In this document: piece by piece, positions 39,101-48,471 of the stretch
How positions within the stretch are numbered: position 1 is the first letter of the stretch
How the letters are laid out: each line of letters opens with the position of its first letter
Assembly (NCBI GenBank): GCA_951812995.1
Contig: CATOTD010000004.1
Location: 124,001 to 188,000, forward strand
DNA: 64,000 nucleotides
Source: an uncultured Gammaproteobacteria bacterium
GTDB lineage: Bacteria; Pseudomonadota; Gammaproteobacteria; Eutrophobiales; Eutrophobiaceae
Reading direction: 5' to 3'
The notes under the pieces: generated by a model
The model's database searches: none
Seen by the model: only the letters and a program-made list of their open reading frames with translations
What the model was told of the DNA's origin: nothing
Translations under genes and position numbers: made by a program

Positions 39101-39316
39101 ATAACGACTTTCCTCGGTGTATCGCCACTTATCTTTTTCGCAACAGGTCAAACAGCATTCCTGTCGCCTATGGCTGTCAGCCTTGGTTTTGGATTAGTGA
39201 TTGCAACCGTGTTGATACTCTTGACGTTGCCGTGCTTTTACTTAATAGCAGATGATATACGCAGTCGCATCTTCGTTAAAAAGAGCCGACCTGTGGATGG
39301 TGAACTGCCAGTATGA
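36179..39316 (+). CDS. RND-family efflux permease (AcrB/MexB superfamily)
   Basis: A 1045-residue inner-membrane pump with 12 helices: one near residues 13-30, five at about 330-485, one at about 515-535 and five at about 860-1030. Two large periplasmic loops lie between. The proton-relay Asp pair is visible in GMIVDDAIIVTENIYRH. In the second half the AcrB Lys position reads GIIVNDSLILIDF, as in many non-AcrB subfamilies. It forms a two-gene operon with the adaptor. Export of drugs or lipophilic compounds is the family role. The 3' end converges on dacB across tract T4. Confidence 0.94.
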   Translation: MSPIDFSLKNPLLVNLSLLIILIMGVFAWRGLPQEIFPVTDLDLVSIKTIYEGASPAEVEQQVTLPIETELEDSQDIDYISSNSKEGLSSIYINLKPGSNVDDFIADTRTLLDRVDDLPDEAEESALNRIRTRFPVITFTLFGNLSKDDLYEYSEKARRKIQQIEGVASVGMTGERDWEIWVEIDPHDLAALGIPLQQVHAALRNNLLDQPGGSIKSNEGDIRLRGKGVKPELENIEQIVLRTNANGGELKLGDVARVVRRFEEANTYARFNGQPAVNLTVTKTAEASTIKLSEAIRALADEPSDVLPASINAGYHTDSSIYVKTRLNLVKSSGLVGLILVLLSLYLLLNFRLAAITAFGIPVSFLFAVILLYYFDYTINMISLFAFLIVLGMIVDDAIIVTENIYRHIETGMAPMAAAALGAREVFWPVLVSTLTTIAAFLPMFAIGGVLGAFIKVIPVVVCCALLGSLIEAFIVLPAHASHLLKLEKKKPRLNWTRILNKYGRVLHWSALNRYFVATLSVCVLAISLVYASTRLPFQLFGEVEVGQFFINIETPNTYSLEDTLDLAVHLEERLQNIMTEDEVLTLLTNVGVSVIDPNRSKTGSNILQFVVDLQKSMATGFIEKWVTPIVSFDFNMSGKRTRSADQIINAIRQDLLQVPGIDRLSILKPNAGPAGDDIELGIVGTDLAILHKTAIAISDYMKRMPGVSDVVHDQEPGKLEYKYQLNARGKRLGLTQNELANAVRGYLGNELVHVTWEDKRLPVRVIYPESMREQSTSLGNLPIILATGQTVYLSDVADISIGRGLNQIRRRDAERMAKITADVDASVTTPGAVTQQIDAMFGQAVPDKPYSLLYLGEKKQAADSFTGMYQALVIALAVIFFMLTALFKSLVDPLVVMFAIPFGFIGVVIGHAAFGYNMQFLSIVGMLALSGIIVNDSLILIDFIKRLRSEGNDRITAIVEAGKVRARPIILTTITTFLGVSPLIFFATGQTAFLSPMAVSLGFGLVIATVLILLTLPCFYLIADDIRSRIFVKKSRPVDGELPV

Positions 39317-39340
39317 GCCCGGTCGCTCGTGTGTATTTAT

Positions 39341-39410
39341 GCACTGCCTTGGACCCGACTCCGCCCAACTCAACCCGATCCGACTCAGCTTGACCCGATC
39401 CGACCTGGCT
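39341..39410. repeat. C-rich pentamer tract T4
   Basis: A short tract of about 60 bp with CCGACTC/CCAACTC/CCGATC units, C-rich on plus. It begins GCACTGCC and ends about 14 bp before the dacB stop. It lies between the convergent RND pump gene and dacB, and no hairpin terminator is present there. Confidence 0.65.
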
Positions 39411-39424
39411 TATAGGCAACGTCA

Positions 39425-40897
39425 TTACTGTAGATACAGCCACTTTAATATTGCATCCTGTACGAATGTTCCGGTTGTATTTTGAATACCTTTATGATTT
39501 TGTAATATCACAACTATATAATTTTTATTATTTCTACTTTTTACATAACCCGCCATTGATCTGACATCGTTGATTAGCCCCGTTTTTATCCGCGCGTTAC
39601 CTGCCGGAATTATACCACTGAGGCGTTTTCTGACTGTTCCATCAACACCGACCAAAGGTAGCGATGAAAAAAATTCAGCCTGGTTTGGACTTTGCGCTGC
39701 ATGTTGTAGTAGCTTTGCCAATGTATGTGCCGATATACGTGCGCTACGCGAAAGCCCAGAACCATTGTCCATGATTAGTTCGGGTGCCAAAATGCCGATA
39801 CTGTGCAACCAGTCAACGATAGCCTTGTTGCCCGCTATTTTGCTGCCAAAGGTCGCAAATTTTTCCTTTCCAATAGTGAGCAATAATTGCCGAGCCATTA
39901 CATTGTTGCTGAATTTATTGATATGGGTGATGGCTACTCGCAACGGTTTTGACGGCACTTTATAAAATGGCTTATTGTTATCAATACTGGTTTTGCCAAC
40001 CGTGCCACTGATGCTGCCGCCCATGTCTTCCCATAAGGCCTTGAACACGCCAAAGATATAATCATCATTAGCGAGCACCGTTCGGAACATTGCACGGTTG
40101 CCGCACTGTTGCGGATAGTTGCCACTAAATGCAACGGTGGTGCTGTTGCGTTGCTTAAAGACATGAAATTTAAGTTGCTTATGTTTTCCACGGCATGGGC
40201 CGCGGACTAAATTGACTTTATTTCTGATTTTCAGATTTGCAGCAGGTGGATCTGCGTAGATATGCAGTTTATTATTCATCGGGATGAAATGAAACTGATG
40301 TGCGCGAAAATTCAACAATACAGCATCGGGAAAGGTGTTATAAACACGATACGGCTTATTATCAAAGTCGGCCGGTGAACCATTTTCATCTGCAAAATGG
40401 TCATCATCAAGCAGCAGGTCTCCCTTGATATGTTGTAAGCCTCGGTTACGAAGGGTAAACAATATATGCCAGAAAGTTTCTCTGCTGAGGAATGGGTCGC
40501 CACCACCTTCAATAATTAAATCTCCAGCAAGCGTACCGTTATGCAATTTACCATCAAGATGGATATAGGTTTCCCAGGTATAATCAGGGCCAAGTAATGT
40601 CAATCCGGCATACGTGGTTAATAATTTTATGACGGAGGCAGGGTTACGGGGAGTCTCGGCGTTTAAGGTAACCAACGGTTTTGACGATGCTACCTCTCGA
40701 ATATAAACACTGATGGACGCTTTCGGTATGTTATGTCTTGCCAATATTTTATTGATAGCATCTGGCATATGATTTGGCACATGCGCAACACTCTGATCAG
40801 CGGCGGCGGGGTTGCCTGCTACTATCAATAAAATATTGACAAGACAGAATAATATACGCGGCAACAGATCTCGCAAATACATAATTAGATTTATCAT
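39425..40897 (-). CDS. dacB: D-alanyl-D-alanine carboxypeptidase/endopeptidase (PBP4)
   Basis: A 490-residue periplasmic class C penicillin-binding protein that trims and cleaves peptidoglycan crosslinks. It has an N-terminal signal peptide (to about residue 33), the SxxK nucleophile in NPASVIKLLTTYA (about 82), the GSGLSRSARIS block and the KTG motif in KTGLINDVRSMAGY (about 435). The long insertion between SxxK and SxN typical of DacB is present. ATG 40882 is an alternative start. The 298-bp region upstream (40898-41195) showed nothing convincing apart from room for promoters. Confidence 0.93.
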   Translation of the reverse strand: MINLIMYLRDLLPRILFCLVNILLIVAGNPAAADQSVAHVPNHMPDAINKILARHNIPKASISVYIREVASSKPLVTLNAETPRNPASVIKLLTTYAGLTLLGPDYTWETYIHLDGKLHNGTLAGDLIIEGGGDPFLSRETFWHILFTLRNRGLQHIKGDLLLDDDHFADENGSPADFDNKPYRVYNTFPDAVLLNFRAHQFHFIPMNNKLHIYADPPAANLKIRNKVNLVRGPCRGKHKQLKFHVFKQRNSTTVAFSGNYPQQCGNRAMFRTVLANDDYIFGVFKALWEDMGGSISGTVGKTSIDNNKPFYKVPSKPLRVAITHINKFSNNVMARQLLLTIGKEKFATFGSKIAGNKAIVDWLHSIGILAPELIMDNGSGLSRSARISAHTLAKLLQHAAQSPNQAEFFSSLPLVGVDGTVRKRLSGIIPAGNARIKTGLINDVRSMAGYVKSRNNKNYIVVILQNHKGIQNTTGTFVQDAILKWLYLQ

Positions 40898-41195
40898 ATT
40901 GAGTTGAGGGTTGTAAATTATTTATAAATTGAAGTCAATACGCACGGCAAGTGCCGCGACATGGGCATATTCGTAATACATTTATAAGCTATTTTTGTAT
41001 CAAACCTTGACGTTATGCGCCATCATGTGTTGTCCGCATTTATTTTGAAACATCTTTTCTGAACGAGGCAATATCTGTTATGTTTCATGTTTTACCGTGG
41101 CTATCGTCCTTGCCTAGGAAACCCTGAGTAAACCCTGGGGGGATATTTCCATATAATTTATTGTCATATCAAAAAATAAAAACAAACGAACAACT

Positions 41196-42158
41196 ATGTC
41201 TACCATTGCAGAAATTCAACGACTCCAATCCTATATAGGCCAACACATTATCGGTCAGGAACAATTAGTCAACCGCTTATTGATAGCCCTGCTTGCAGAT
41301 GGGCACCTGCTTGTCGAAGGTGCGCCTGGACTCGCAAAGACGCGGGCCATAAAGGTCCTGGCAACGGGCATAGAAGGAGACTTTCACCGCGTACAGTTCA
41401 CGCCGGATTTATTACCCGCTGATTTAACCGGGACTGAAATTTATCGCCAGCAAGAAGGCGATTTTGTGTTTCAACAAGGGCCACTATTCCATAACCTGGT
41501 GTTGGCCGATGAAATCAATCGTGCCCCGGCGAAGGTGCAATCTGCATTGCTTGAGGCCATGGCCGAACGCCAAATCACCAGCGGCAAGAAAACCTACGCA
41601 TTACCCGCTTTATTTCTGGTCATGGCAACCCAAAACCCGATTGAACAAGAAGGCACATATCCCTTACCCGAGGCGCAACTGGATCGGTTTTTATTGCATG
41701 TGACCATCGACTATCCAAATACGGCGGAAGAACACGGTATTTTAACGCTGGCGCGGTCGGAAGCGCGGCAATCATCACAACCCGCATCAATTACCCCGAT
41801 TAAACAGCAGGCAATTTTTGCCGCCCGGGAAGAAATTTTATCTCTTTATATGGCAGATAATATTGAGCAGTATTTGTTGCAGATTGTGCTTGCCACCCGG
41901 GATGCCAGTGCCTACGGCGATGATCTAGTCCAATGGCTACAATATGGTGCCAGTCCGCGCGCGACCATCACGCTAGACCGATGTGCGCGGGCGCATGCCT
42001 GGTTGCAACAACGGGATTATGTCGGGCCAGAGGACGTGCAGGCGGTTGTGCATGAAGTCTTACGTCATCGTTTGATCTTGAATTATGAAGCAGAGGCAGA
42101 AGGGTTGACCGCCGATACTGTTATCTCGGAATTAATATCTCGTATTGCTGTTCCTTGA
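41196..42158 (+). CDS. MoxR-family AAA+ ATPase
   Basis: A 320-residue cytosolic ATPase. Walker A is modified as GAPGLAKT, the Walker B region reads LADEINRAPAKVQSALLEAM, and sensor 1 is ATQNPIEQEGTYPLPEAQLDRF, a MoxR hallmark; the C-terminal lid follows. MoxR ATPases act as chaperones for VWA-domain partners, which are encoded just downstream. It is the first gene of a seven-gene unit in which the next genes nearly all overlap. The promoter is expected in 40898-41195. Confidence 0.95.
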   Translation: MSTIAEIQRLQSYIGQHIIGQEQLVNRLLIALLADGHLLVEGAPGLAKTRAIKVLATGIEGDFHRVQFTPDLLPADLTGTEIYRQQEGDFVFQQGPLFHNLVLADEINRAPAKVQSALLEAMAERQITSGKKTYALPALFLVMATQNPIEQEGTYPLPEAQLDRFLLHVTIDYPNTAEEHGILTLARSEARQSSQPASITPIKQQAIFAAREEILSLYMADNIEQYLLQIVLATRDASAYGDDLVQWLQYGASPRATITLDRCARAHAWLQQRDYVGPEDVQAVVHEVLRHRLILNYEAEAEGLTADTVISELISRIAVP

Positions 42159-42170
42159 AGATTGCGCGTC

Positions 42171-43100
42171 ATGTCTGTCATGCCTGAATCAATCCAGACA
42201 CCAGCGACTATCACCGCGCCAGGCTTGATCGCCCTGAGTAACAAAAGTCGCGGTCTGTCACTTAGATCCGGTATCATCGGCGCACTCCAATCTGGCGATT
42301 ATCAATCAGCCTTCAAGGGTCGGGGCATGGCATATGATGAGTCACGCTTATATCAAGCGGGTGACGATATTCGCAACATTGATTGGCGCGTAACAGCCCG
42401 CACTGGCAAAGCACATACAAAATTATTCAAGGAAGAACGTGAACGCCCCGTGCATCTGTGGGTGGATTTTCGATTGCCCATGTTTTTTGCAACACGCGGC
42501 AAGTTCAAGGCCGTGATTGCCGCTGAACTTGCCAGTTTATTTGCCTGGACTGCACAACGACAAGGTGATCGTGTAGGTGGCATTATTTTTTCTGACATTG
42601 TTCACCATGAATTAAAACCACAACGCGGTAAATCGGCAGTCTTAAGATTCATCAAGCACATGGTTGAACATCCCAGCTGGCAACAAACCACCGCCAATGG
42701 CGATAAACAACAAGCACTATTACATTCGTTTATTAACTTACGACGATTGGCAAAGCCTGGGAGTTTGGTTATTTTAATGAGTGATTTTCGTGGCTTTGAT
42801 GGGCTATGCCGTTCCCATCTTGCGCGCTTGCGACAACACAATGAAGTGGTCATGGTACATATCCATGATAGCCTGGAAGCATGCTTACCCCCCGCTGGCA
42901 CTTATCGCATGACAGACGGTATGCAGGCACTGACACTTGATACGCATGATCAAAAGCGGGTAGACGACTATCGCCATAAATTTCATGCGCATAAGACGTT
43001 TTTATTAAAAACGGCACAGGCATACCATATCAATTATATTTGTTGCCGTACTGAAGATGATCCAGAAACAATTATCAAACAAGGGCTGCGCGCAAGGTAA
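42171..43100 (+). CDS. DUF58-domain protein
   Basis: A 309-residue protein with the DUF58 signature DDIRNIDWRVTARTGKAHTKLF (about 62-84) followed by a VWA-like fold with VDFRLPMFF. The ATG at 42171 is preferred to a TTG at 42162. DUF58 proteins occur next to MoxR and VWA proteins and probably help assemble that complex; the biochemical function is unknown. The stop overlaps the next gene as TAATG. Confidence 0.9.
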   Translation: MSVMPESIQTPATITAPGLIALSNKSRGLSLRSGIIGALQSGDYQSAFKGRGMAYDESRLYQAGDDIRNIDWRVTARTGKAHTKLFKEERERPVHLWVDFRLPMFFATRGKFKAVIAAELASLFAWTAQRQGDRVGGIIFSDIVHHELKPQRGKSAVLRFIKHMVEHPSWQQTTANGDKQQALLHSFINLRRLAKPGSLVILMSDFRGFDGLCRSHLARLRQHNEVVMVHIHDSLEACLPPAGTYRMTDGMQALTLDTHDQKRVDDYRHKFHAHKTFLLKTAQAYHINYICCRTEDDPETIIKQGLRAR

Positions 43101-43600
43101 TGCTGGGCACTGATCCAACAAGCCTGCCGTTACGCGATATCCATTTACCCGAGCCGGTATCGTGGTGGCCGCCACCGCTCGGCTGGCAGATAGCGTGTTT
43201 GTTAATCGTCATGCTAGCGATACTAACAGTCTATTGCATGCGTCGTTATCGCGCCCATAAACTATCGGCGATTTATCTTGCCAGGCAAGATCTGATGCGG
43301 ATAAAAAATGAGTTTAATCTGCAACAAGACAAGCCAAAGTTGATAAAAGAGTTGTCTGTATTAATTCGACATTTGAGCATCAGTATCTTTCCGCGTCAGG
43401 AAACGGCGGCATTAACCGGGCACGACTGGTTGACATTTCTGGATCACCATACAGACAAGCAAGCGTTCAATAATGGTATCGGCCGTGTTTTGATAGAGGC
43501 ACCCTATCGGGCACATCCAGACTTTGATGGCGAGGCCTTGATCGATCTAATCTCATCATGGATTGCGGCGGTTGATAAGCACCGGCAGCGTAAGCAATGA
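43100..43600 (+). CDS. DUF4381 membrane protein
   Basis: A 166-residue protein with LRDIHLPEPVSWWPPPLGW at the N-terminus, the DUF4381 hallmark, then one membrane helix (about 31-49) and a helical cytoplasmic domain with HDWLTFLD. It is found only in MoxR/Bat-type operons, between DUF58 and the VWA proteins. The ends overlap the neighbours (TAATG before, ATGA after). Confidence 0.92.
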   Translation: MLGTDPTSLPLRDIHLPEPVSWWPPPLGWQIACLLIVMLAILTVYCMRRYRAHKLSAIYLARQDLMRIKNEFNLQQDKPKLIKELSVLIRHLSISIFPRQETAALTGHDWLTFLDHHTDKQAFNNGIGRVLIEAPYRAHPDFDGEALIDLISSWIAAVDKHRQRKQ

Positions 43601-44604
43601 TTCAGTTTGAATGGCCGTGGATTGCAGCATTGTTGCCTTTACCGCTTATGATTCGATACATATTACGACCCATTGCAGTGGCCGATGAAGCCGCCTTGCG
43701 GGTGCCTTTTTTAGATGAGTTTCGTACACCAACAACATCTGCGCGATCGTTTGCTGTCAAACGATACTTAATCGGCTTGGCGGTTATTGCCTGGTGTTGC
43801 CTGATCGGTGCCGCGATGCGACCACAATACCTGGGCGACTATATTGATATCCCCGTGAGCGGCCGTGACTTGATGTTGGCTGTCGACTTGTCCGGCAGCA
43901 TGGAAGAGGCAGACTTCATTATAAAGAAAGAACGTGTTGATCGACTAACAGCAACCAAAGTGGTTGCTGGCGAGTTTATCGAACGCCGTATCGGCGATCG
44001 CATAGGTTTGATCTTGTTTGGTGAGCAGGCTTACTTGCAAGCACCATTAACCTTTGATCGATTGACTGTAAAGACCCTGCTCCATGAAGCCGTCATCGGC
44101 CTGGCTGGAAAGTCAACCGCAATCGGTGATGCGATTGGCTTGGCAGTCAAGCGATTACGTGATCAACCCATGCAAAGTCGCGTGTTGATATTATTGACGG
44201 ATGGCGAAAATACGGCAGGCGCAGTAAAGCCCGCCGCCGCCGCAGATTTGGCGGCACGTGAAAACATAAAGATTTACACGATCGGTATTGGTGCCGATGA
44301 AATGATAGTGCGTTCAATCTTTGGTGCACGCCGCATCAACCCCTCAGCCGAGTTGGATGAAAAAATGCTACAGACCATTGCCGATAAAACCGGAGGACGT
44401 TATTTTCGCGCACACGATACCAAACAGTTGGAACAAATCTATAATTTATTGGATGAACTCGAACCTATCGAAAAAGATGTGCAACGTTTCAGGCCGCAAA
44501 CAACACTATTTCACTGGCCTTTAGCGGCGGCACTGCTATTCATGTGCATGATTATTATGCTGCGTAATCGTGCTGGAATTGTGCATACGCAAGGTAAAAC
44601 ATAA
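43597..44604 (+). CDS. VWA-domain membrane protein, BatA type
   Basis: A 335-residue protein with N-terminal helices (about 7-20 and 55-75), a VWA domain (about 85-280) with the MIDAS motif DLSGSMEE and the later TDGEN, and a C-terminal helix (about 308-325). BatA-type proteins were named for aerotolerance in Bacteroides, and bind metal and partner proteins through the MIDAS site. The gene is coupled to both neighbours. Confidence 0.92.
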   Translation: MIQFEWPWIAALLPLPLMIRYILRPIAVADEAALRVPFLDEFRTPTTSARSFAVKRYLIGLAVIAWCCLIGAAMRPQYLGDYIDIPVSGRDLMLAVDLSGSMEEADFIIKKERVDRLTATKVVAGEFIERRIGDRIGLILFGEQAYLQAPLTFDRLTVKTLLHEAVIGLAGKSTAIGDAIGLAVKRLRDQPMQSRVLILLTDGENTAGAVKPAAAADLAARENIKIYTIGIGADEMIVRSIFGARRINPSAELDEKMLQTIADKTGGRYFRAHDTKQLEQIYNLLDELEPIEKDVQRFRPQTTLFHWPLAAALLFMCMIIMLRNRAGIVHTQGKT

Positions 44605-46367
44605 TGCCCGCGGAATTTCATTTTCTACGCCCTTACTGGTTTTTTGCCATCATTCCACTGGTACTTTTATTGTGGATTTTGGCGAAACATCACTTAAGCA
44701 ATAAACACTGGGAGAGCATTTGCGATCCTGAATTATTGCCGTATATATTAGTCGGGCAAACCGAGGCAAAAAAATATACGCCTGTTTTCTTGGTTGGGTT
44801 TATCAGTTTATTCATGATTATCGCCTTGGCCGGGCCGGTGTGGGAACGCTTACCAGAGCCTGTCTTTGCAAAAGAAACGGCCTTGGTTATGGCGCTGGAT
44901 CTGTCTTTATCGATGTATGCCGATGATATTAAACCCAGTCGTCTTGAACGCGCATGCTTCAAGATTTCCGATCTATTGGATCTGCGCCGCGAAGGACAAA
45001 CGGCATTAATTGTCTATGCTGGCGATGCCTTTACGGTGACACCATTAACAAACGATATTAAAACGATCAAATCACAGTTGACAGCACTCACGCCTGACAT
45101 CATGCCCGCGCCTGGCAGTAATGCCGATAGTGCCATCGAAAAAGCAATCGCATTGTTAAAACAGGCCGGGCATCGTGCAGGACATATCATGTTGGTGACC
45201 GATGCAGTCGATAGTCGCTTTGATAGTGATTTTTATAAGGCAAATCGCCGTGGATATAAAGTCTCCATATTAGGCATAGGTACGGAAGCTGGTGCCCCCG
45301 TCAAATTAGCTAACGGTGGTTTTCTAAAGGACCGCGCCGGGGCGATTGTGATCCCAAGGTTAAACCAGACCGTACTACGTCAATTAGCAAACACCAGTGG
45401 CGGTTATTATGTAACCAGCCAGTTGGATGATGGCGATATCGAACGCCTTAATCACTTTTTTTACAGTGGTCTGGAAAAGGCTGAGGACACCGAGTCGGCA
45501 TTCAAAACTGATCAATGGCGTGAGTTCGGCCCCTGGCTTTTATTGCCGTTGCTGCCGCTGGTTGCCTTCGGCTTTCGACGGGGCTATCTGGTACTGTTTA
45601 TGTGTTTACTCATGCAAAGCCCGGATGAGGCCATGGCATTTGAGTGGGATGACTTATGGTTGAATAAAAATCAGCGGGCGATGCGGGCGCTGGAGAATGG
45701 ACAACCTGAGCTGGCCGCTGAATTATTTGATGATAAAAAATGGAAAGCGGTCGCTCATTATCGTAAAGGCGACTATGCGGCGGCAGCAAGACTGCTTGAT
45801 GAACACGCTGATATACGCAGTCTCTATAACAAAGCGAACGCCCTGGCACAGCAAGGACGCTACGAGGAGGCAATAGCCGCCTACGATGAAGTATTGGCGC
45901 ACGATCCAAAACATGAAGATGCGATTTTTAATCGCGACTTAACGCAACAAGTACTAGAAGCACAGGAACAGCAACAATCCAACGCAGACCAGAATGCGGC
46001 TGAGCAATCCGCACAACAAGATCAAAACGCTGACTCGGAACAACAACCATCCGCTGCAGAACAACCATCAACACAAGAATCAGAACAGCAAGCGCATACT
46101 GAACAACAAGCAGAAGCAAATGAAGATGCGGAGCCGCCATCAAAGCAAACTGCAAAAACACAGCAAGCACAAGAAGCATCGAGTGCAGCGCAAACACCCG
46201 CAAAAACCTCGCAACAAACATCAACAGAACTTGATGAGACGCAACAAGCGACTGAACAATGGCTACGCCGGATCCCGGATGATCCCGCCGGCCTGTTAAG
46301 ACGAAAATTTAAGTATCAATATCAACAACAAGACCGCCCAGCAACGACCGAAAAACAATACTGGTGA
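44604..46367 (+). CDS. VWA and TPR protein, BatB-BatC fusion type
   Basis: A 587-residue protein: two N-terminal helices, a VWA domain (about 90-280) with MIDAS DLSLSMYADD, a helix pair at about 305-340, and TPR units at about 365-450 (YNKANALAQQGRYEEAIAAYDE). A Gln/Glu/Ala-rich tail (about 450-560) and a short basic end follow. The TPR part corresponds to a fused BatC. It probably presents a periplasmic scaffold together with BatA and BatD. Overlaps: TAATG at the start, TGATG at the end. Confidence 0.92.
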   Translation: MPAEFHFLRPYWFFAIIPLVLLLWILAKHHLSNKHWESICDPELLPYILVGQTEAKKYTPVFLVGFISLFMIIALAGPVWERLPEPVFAKETALVMALDLSLSMYADDIKPSRLERACFKISDLLDLRREGQTALIVYAGDAFTVTPLTNDIKTIKSQLTALTPDIMPAPGSNADSAIEKAIALLKQAGHRAGHIMLVTDAVDSRFDSDFYKANRRGYKVSILGIGTEAGAPVKLANGGFLKDRAGAIVIPRLNQTVLRQLANTSGGYYVTSQLDDGDIERLNHFFYSGLEKAEDTESAFKTDQWREFGPWLLLPLLPLVAFGFRRGYLVLFMCLLMQSPDEAMAFEWDDLWLNKNQRAMRALENGQPELAAELFDDKKWKAVAHYRKGDYAAAARLLDEHADIRSLYNKANALAQQGRYEEAIAAYDEVLAHDPKHEDAIFNRDLTQQVLEAQEQQQSNADQNAAEQSAQQDQNADSEQQPSAAEQPSTQESEQQAHTEQQAEANEDAEPPSKQTAKTQQAQEASSAAQTPAKTSQQTSTELDETQQATEQWLRRIPDDPAGLLRRKFKYQYQQQDRPATTEKQYW

Positions 46368-48067
46368 TGACAAATATGAATTACAAACAACTGCTCACAC
46401 TCTTGTTATTCTTTTTTAGCCAATACGCCCTGGCCGCGATAACCGTTCAAGTCGACAGAGATCCGGTCGTGGTTGATGAGTCATTTCAATTGATCTTTAC
46501 CAGCGATCAAAAAATCGATGCCGATCCTGACTTTAGTCCATTAAATAAATCATTGACGATATTGAACCGCAGTGTTCGGAGTGAGACGCAAATTATCAAT
46601 GGCAACATTAATCGCTCAAAAATGTGGGTATTAACAGTCATATCGAACAAGACAGGCAACATTAACATCCCTGCTATTCATTTTGGAAAGGAGGCAAGCA
46701 AGCCGCTTACGGTCAATATTATCGCTGGCACATCGTCAAAAAACAGCGGCGCTACTAACAATATTTTTATCGACGTCGAGGTCAATACGACCACACCCTA
46801 TGTACAGGCACAGCTCATTTATACCGTTAAACTGCACTATGCAGTTGCCATCAATAATGCCCGCTTATCTGATCCGGAATTAAGCACTGGACAGGCGATT
46901 ATTGACCAACTAGGAGAAGACAGCCATTTTGAAACACAGCGCAATGGCAAAAATTATCGTGTTGTGCAACGACAATACGTCATCTTTCCCCAAAGTAGCG
47001 GCACATTAGTAATTAAACCCGTCGAATTTCAAGGACAAACAGGGGGTGCCGCAGGCATCTTCAACTTTGATCCATTTGGCCCACAACCACAATCCATTGC
47101 CAAGCGTTCTCGGGCCATTGACGTTGATGTAAAACCAATACCGGATTCCTTTACGGGCGACACCTGGCTACCAGCAAATAAATTAACCATACAGGAACAA
47201 TGGTCGGTCGATCCGTCCAGGTTAAAACAGGGTGTAGCGACAACGCGTACCTTAACGCTGGTGACAAATGGCTTGGCGGCCAGTCACCTACCCGCAATAG
47301 CAAGCAATTTACCGGACACGCTGAAACAATATCCGGATCAACCCAAATTTGAAGAAACATATAACGCAGATGGTTACATCGGCACGCGTCACGATAAGAT
47401 GGCCATTATTCCGACAGTAGCAGGCGATGTTACGTTACCCGCGATTAAAATTCCGTGGTGGAACACCGATACCGATAAGATGGAGATTGCAGAATTGCCA
47501 GAGCGCAATATTCATATAGTAGCCAGTGCTGCAGCCGCGCCTCTTGATAATGATATCGTAGTGCAGACAACAACCGATCGAGTCGTAGCAACTGCACCAG
47601 AGAATACAAGTGCCACAACGGTAACTAAAGAAACATCGATTTGGAAATGGGTGAGCCTGATATTATTGGCATTATGGTCAGCAACATTGATTATTTTCTG
47701 GGGCAACAAACGTCGTAACGCTATTGCTGAAATGGATGTCGTAAAAAAAGAATCCAACCGCAAACACTTAAACAAAATACAGCAGGCATGTCGAAACAAT
47801 GATGCGACTGCGACCAAAAAAGCACTACTGGCGTGGGCAAAAAATAGATGGCCTGATAAAGATATAAATAATATCAATATAATAAAAGAATTGAGTGATG
47901 ATGAAGGTTTTAACGCGATGCTAGATGCATTGAGCCATTGTCTTTATGGAAGCGCGGCCCCTGAATGGGATGGCGCGAGTTTTTTAGAGGCATTTAAATC
48001 GCAGTCATTCGATAAAAAACAATACACAGAACCCGTAGGAAAACTAGAGCCTCTTTACAAAACATGA
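46367..48067 (+). CDS. BatD-family protein
   Basis: A 566-residue protein with a signal peptide (to about residue 24, LAAI), repeated Ig-like beta domains (ITVQVDRDPVVVDESFQL and following), a membrane helix near 430-448 and a cytoplasmic C-terminus. It is the large periplasmic partner of BatA/B. ATG 46367 overlaps the preceding TGA; a GTG one codon earlier is less likely. The stop overlaps the DUF1232 gene start (ATGA). Confidence 0.92.
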   Translation: MTNMNYKQLLTLLLFFFSQYALAAITVQVDRDPVVVDESFQLIFTSDQKIDADPDFSPLNKSLTILNRSVRSETQIINGNINRSKMWVLTVISNKTGNINIPAIHFGKEASKPLTVNIIAGTSSKNSGATNNIFIDVEVNTTTPYVQAQLIYTVKLHYAVAINNARLSDPELSTGQAIIDQLGEDSHFETQRNGKNYRVVQRQYVIFPQSSGTLVIKPVEFQGQTGGAAGIFNFDPFGPQPQSIAKRSRAIDVDVKPIPDSFTGDTWLPANKLTIQEQWSVDPSRLKQGVATTRTLTLVTNGLAASHLPAIASNLPDTLKQYPDQPKFEETYNADGYIGTRHDKMAIIPTVAGDVTLPAIKIPWWNTDTDKMEIAELPERNIHIVASAAAAPLDNDIVVQTTTDRVVATAPENTSATTVTKETSIWKWVSLILLALWSATLIIFWGNKRRNAIAEMDVVKKESNRKHLNKIQQACRNNDATATKKALLAWAKNRWPDKDINNINIIKELSDDEGFNAMLDALSHCLYGSAAPEWDGASFLEAFKSQSFDKKQYTEPVGKLEPLYKT

Positions 48068-48396
48068 TTGCAAAGATCAGCTTATTAATATCAGCGATGC
48101 GTGATAAACGCACACCCTGGTATGCGACAGGAATGGTTGTTCTGACGCTGGCTTACATCATTAGCCCCATCGATCTTATCCCTGATTTTATCCCGATTAT
48201 TGGTCTTTTGGATGAGGTTATATTAGTTCCTGTTATCTATAAACTGCTTATACAGTGCATCCCGAAACAAGTCATAGTAGATGCAAACCGCACCTCACAG
48301 AAGGAGGCAGATCATGTTGGTATGCAAGTGCTTGGTGTTTCGATAATCATGATTATCTGGATTGCTTTTATCTATCTCATACACACTTTTTTATAA
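48064..48396 (+). CDS. YkvA-family DUF1232 protein
   Basis: A 110-residue membrane protein with the DUF1232 core YIISPIDLIPDFIPIIGLLDE (residues about 36-56) and a second hydrophobic segment at 90-108. The function is unknown. It is translationally coupled to batD, an unusual addition to the operon. A weak hairpin TTATAT/ATATAA lies 30 bp after the stop. Confidence 0.88.
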   Translation: MIAKISLLISAMRDKRTPWYATGMVVLTLAYIISPIDLIPDFIPIIGLLDEVILVPVIYKLLIQCIPKQVIVDANRTSQKEADHVGMQVLGVSIIMIIWIAFIYLIHTFL

Positions 48397-48471
48397 CCCT
48401 GTTATCAATCTTTTATATATCATTGATATAACGGATTATTGTGTAAAATAAGCCTGATATTAAAGACTCGT

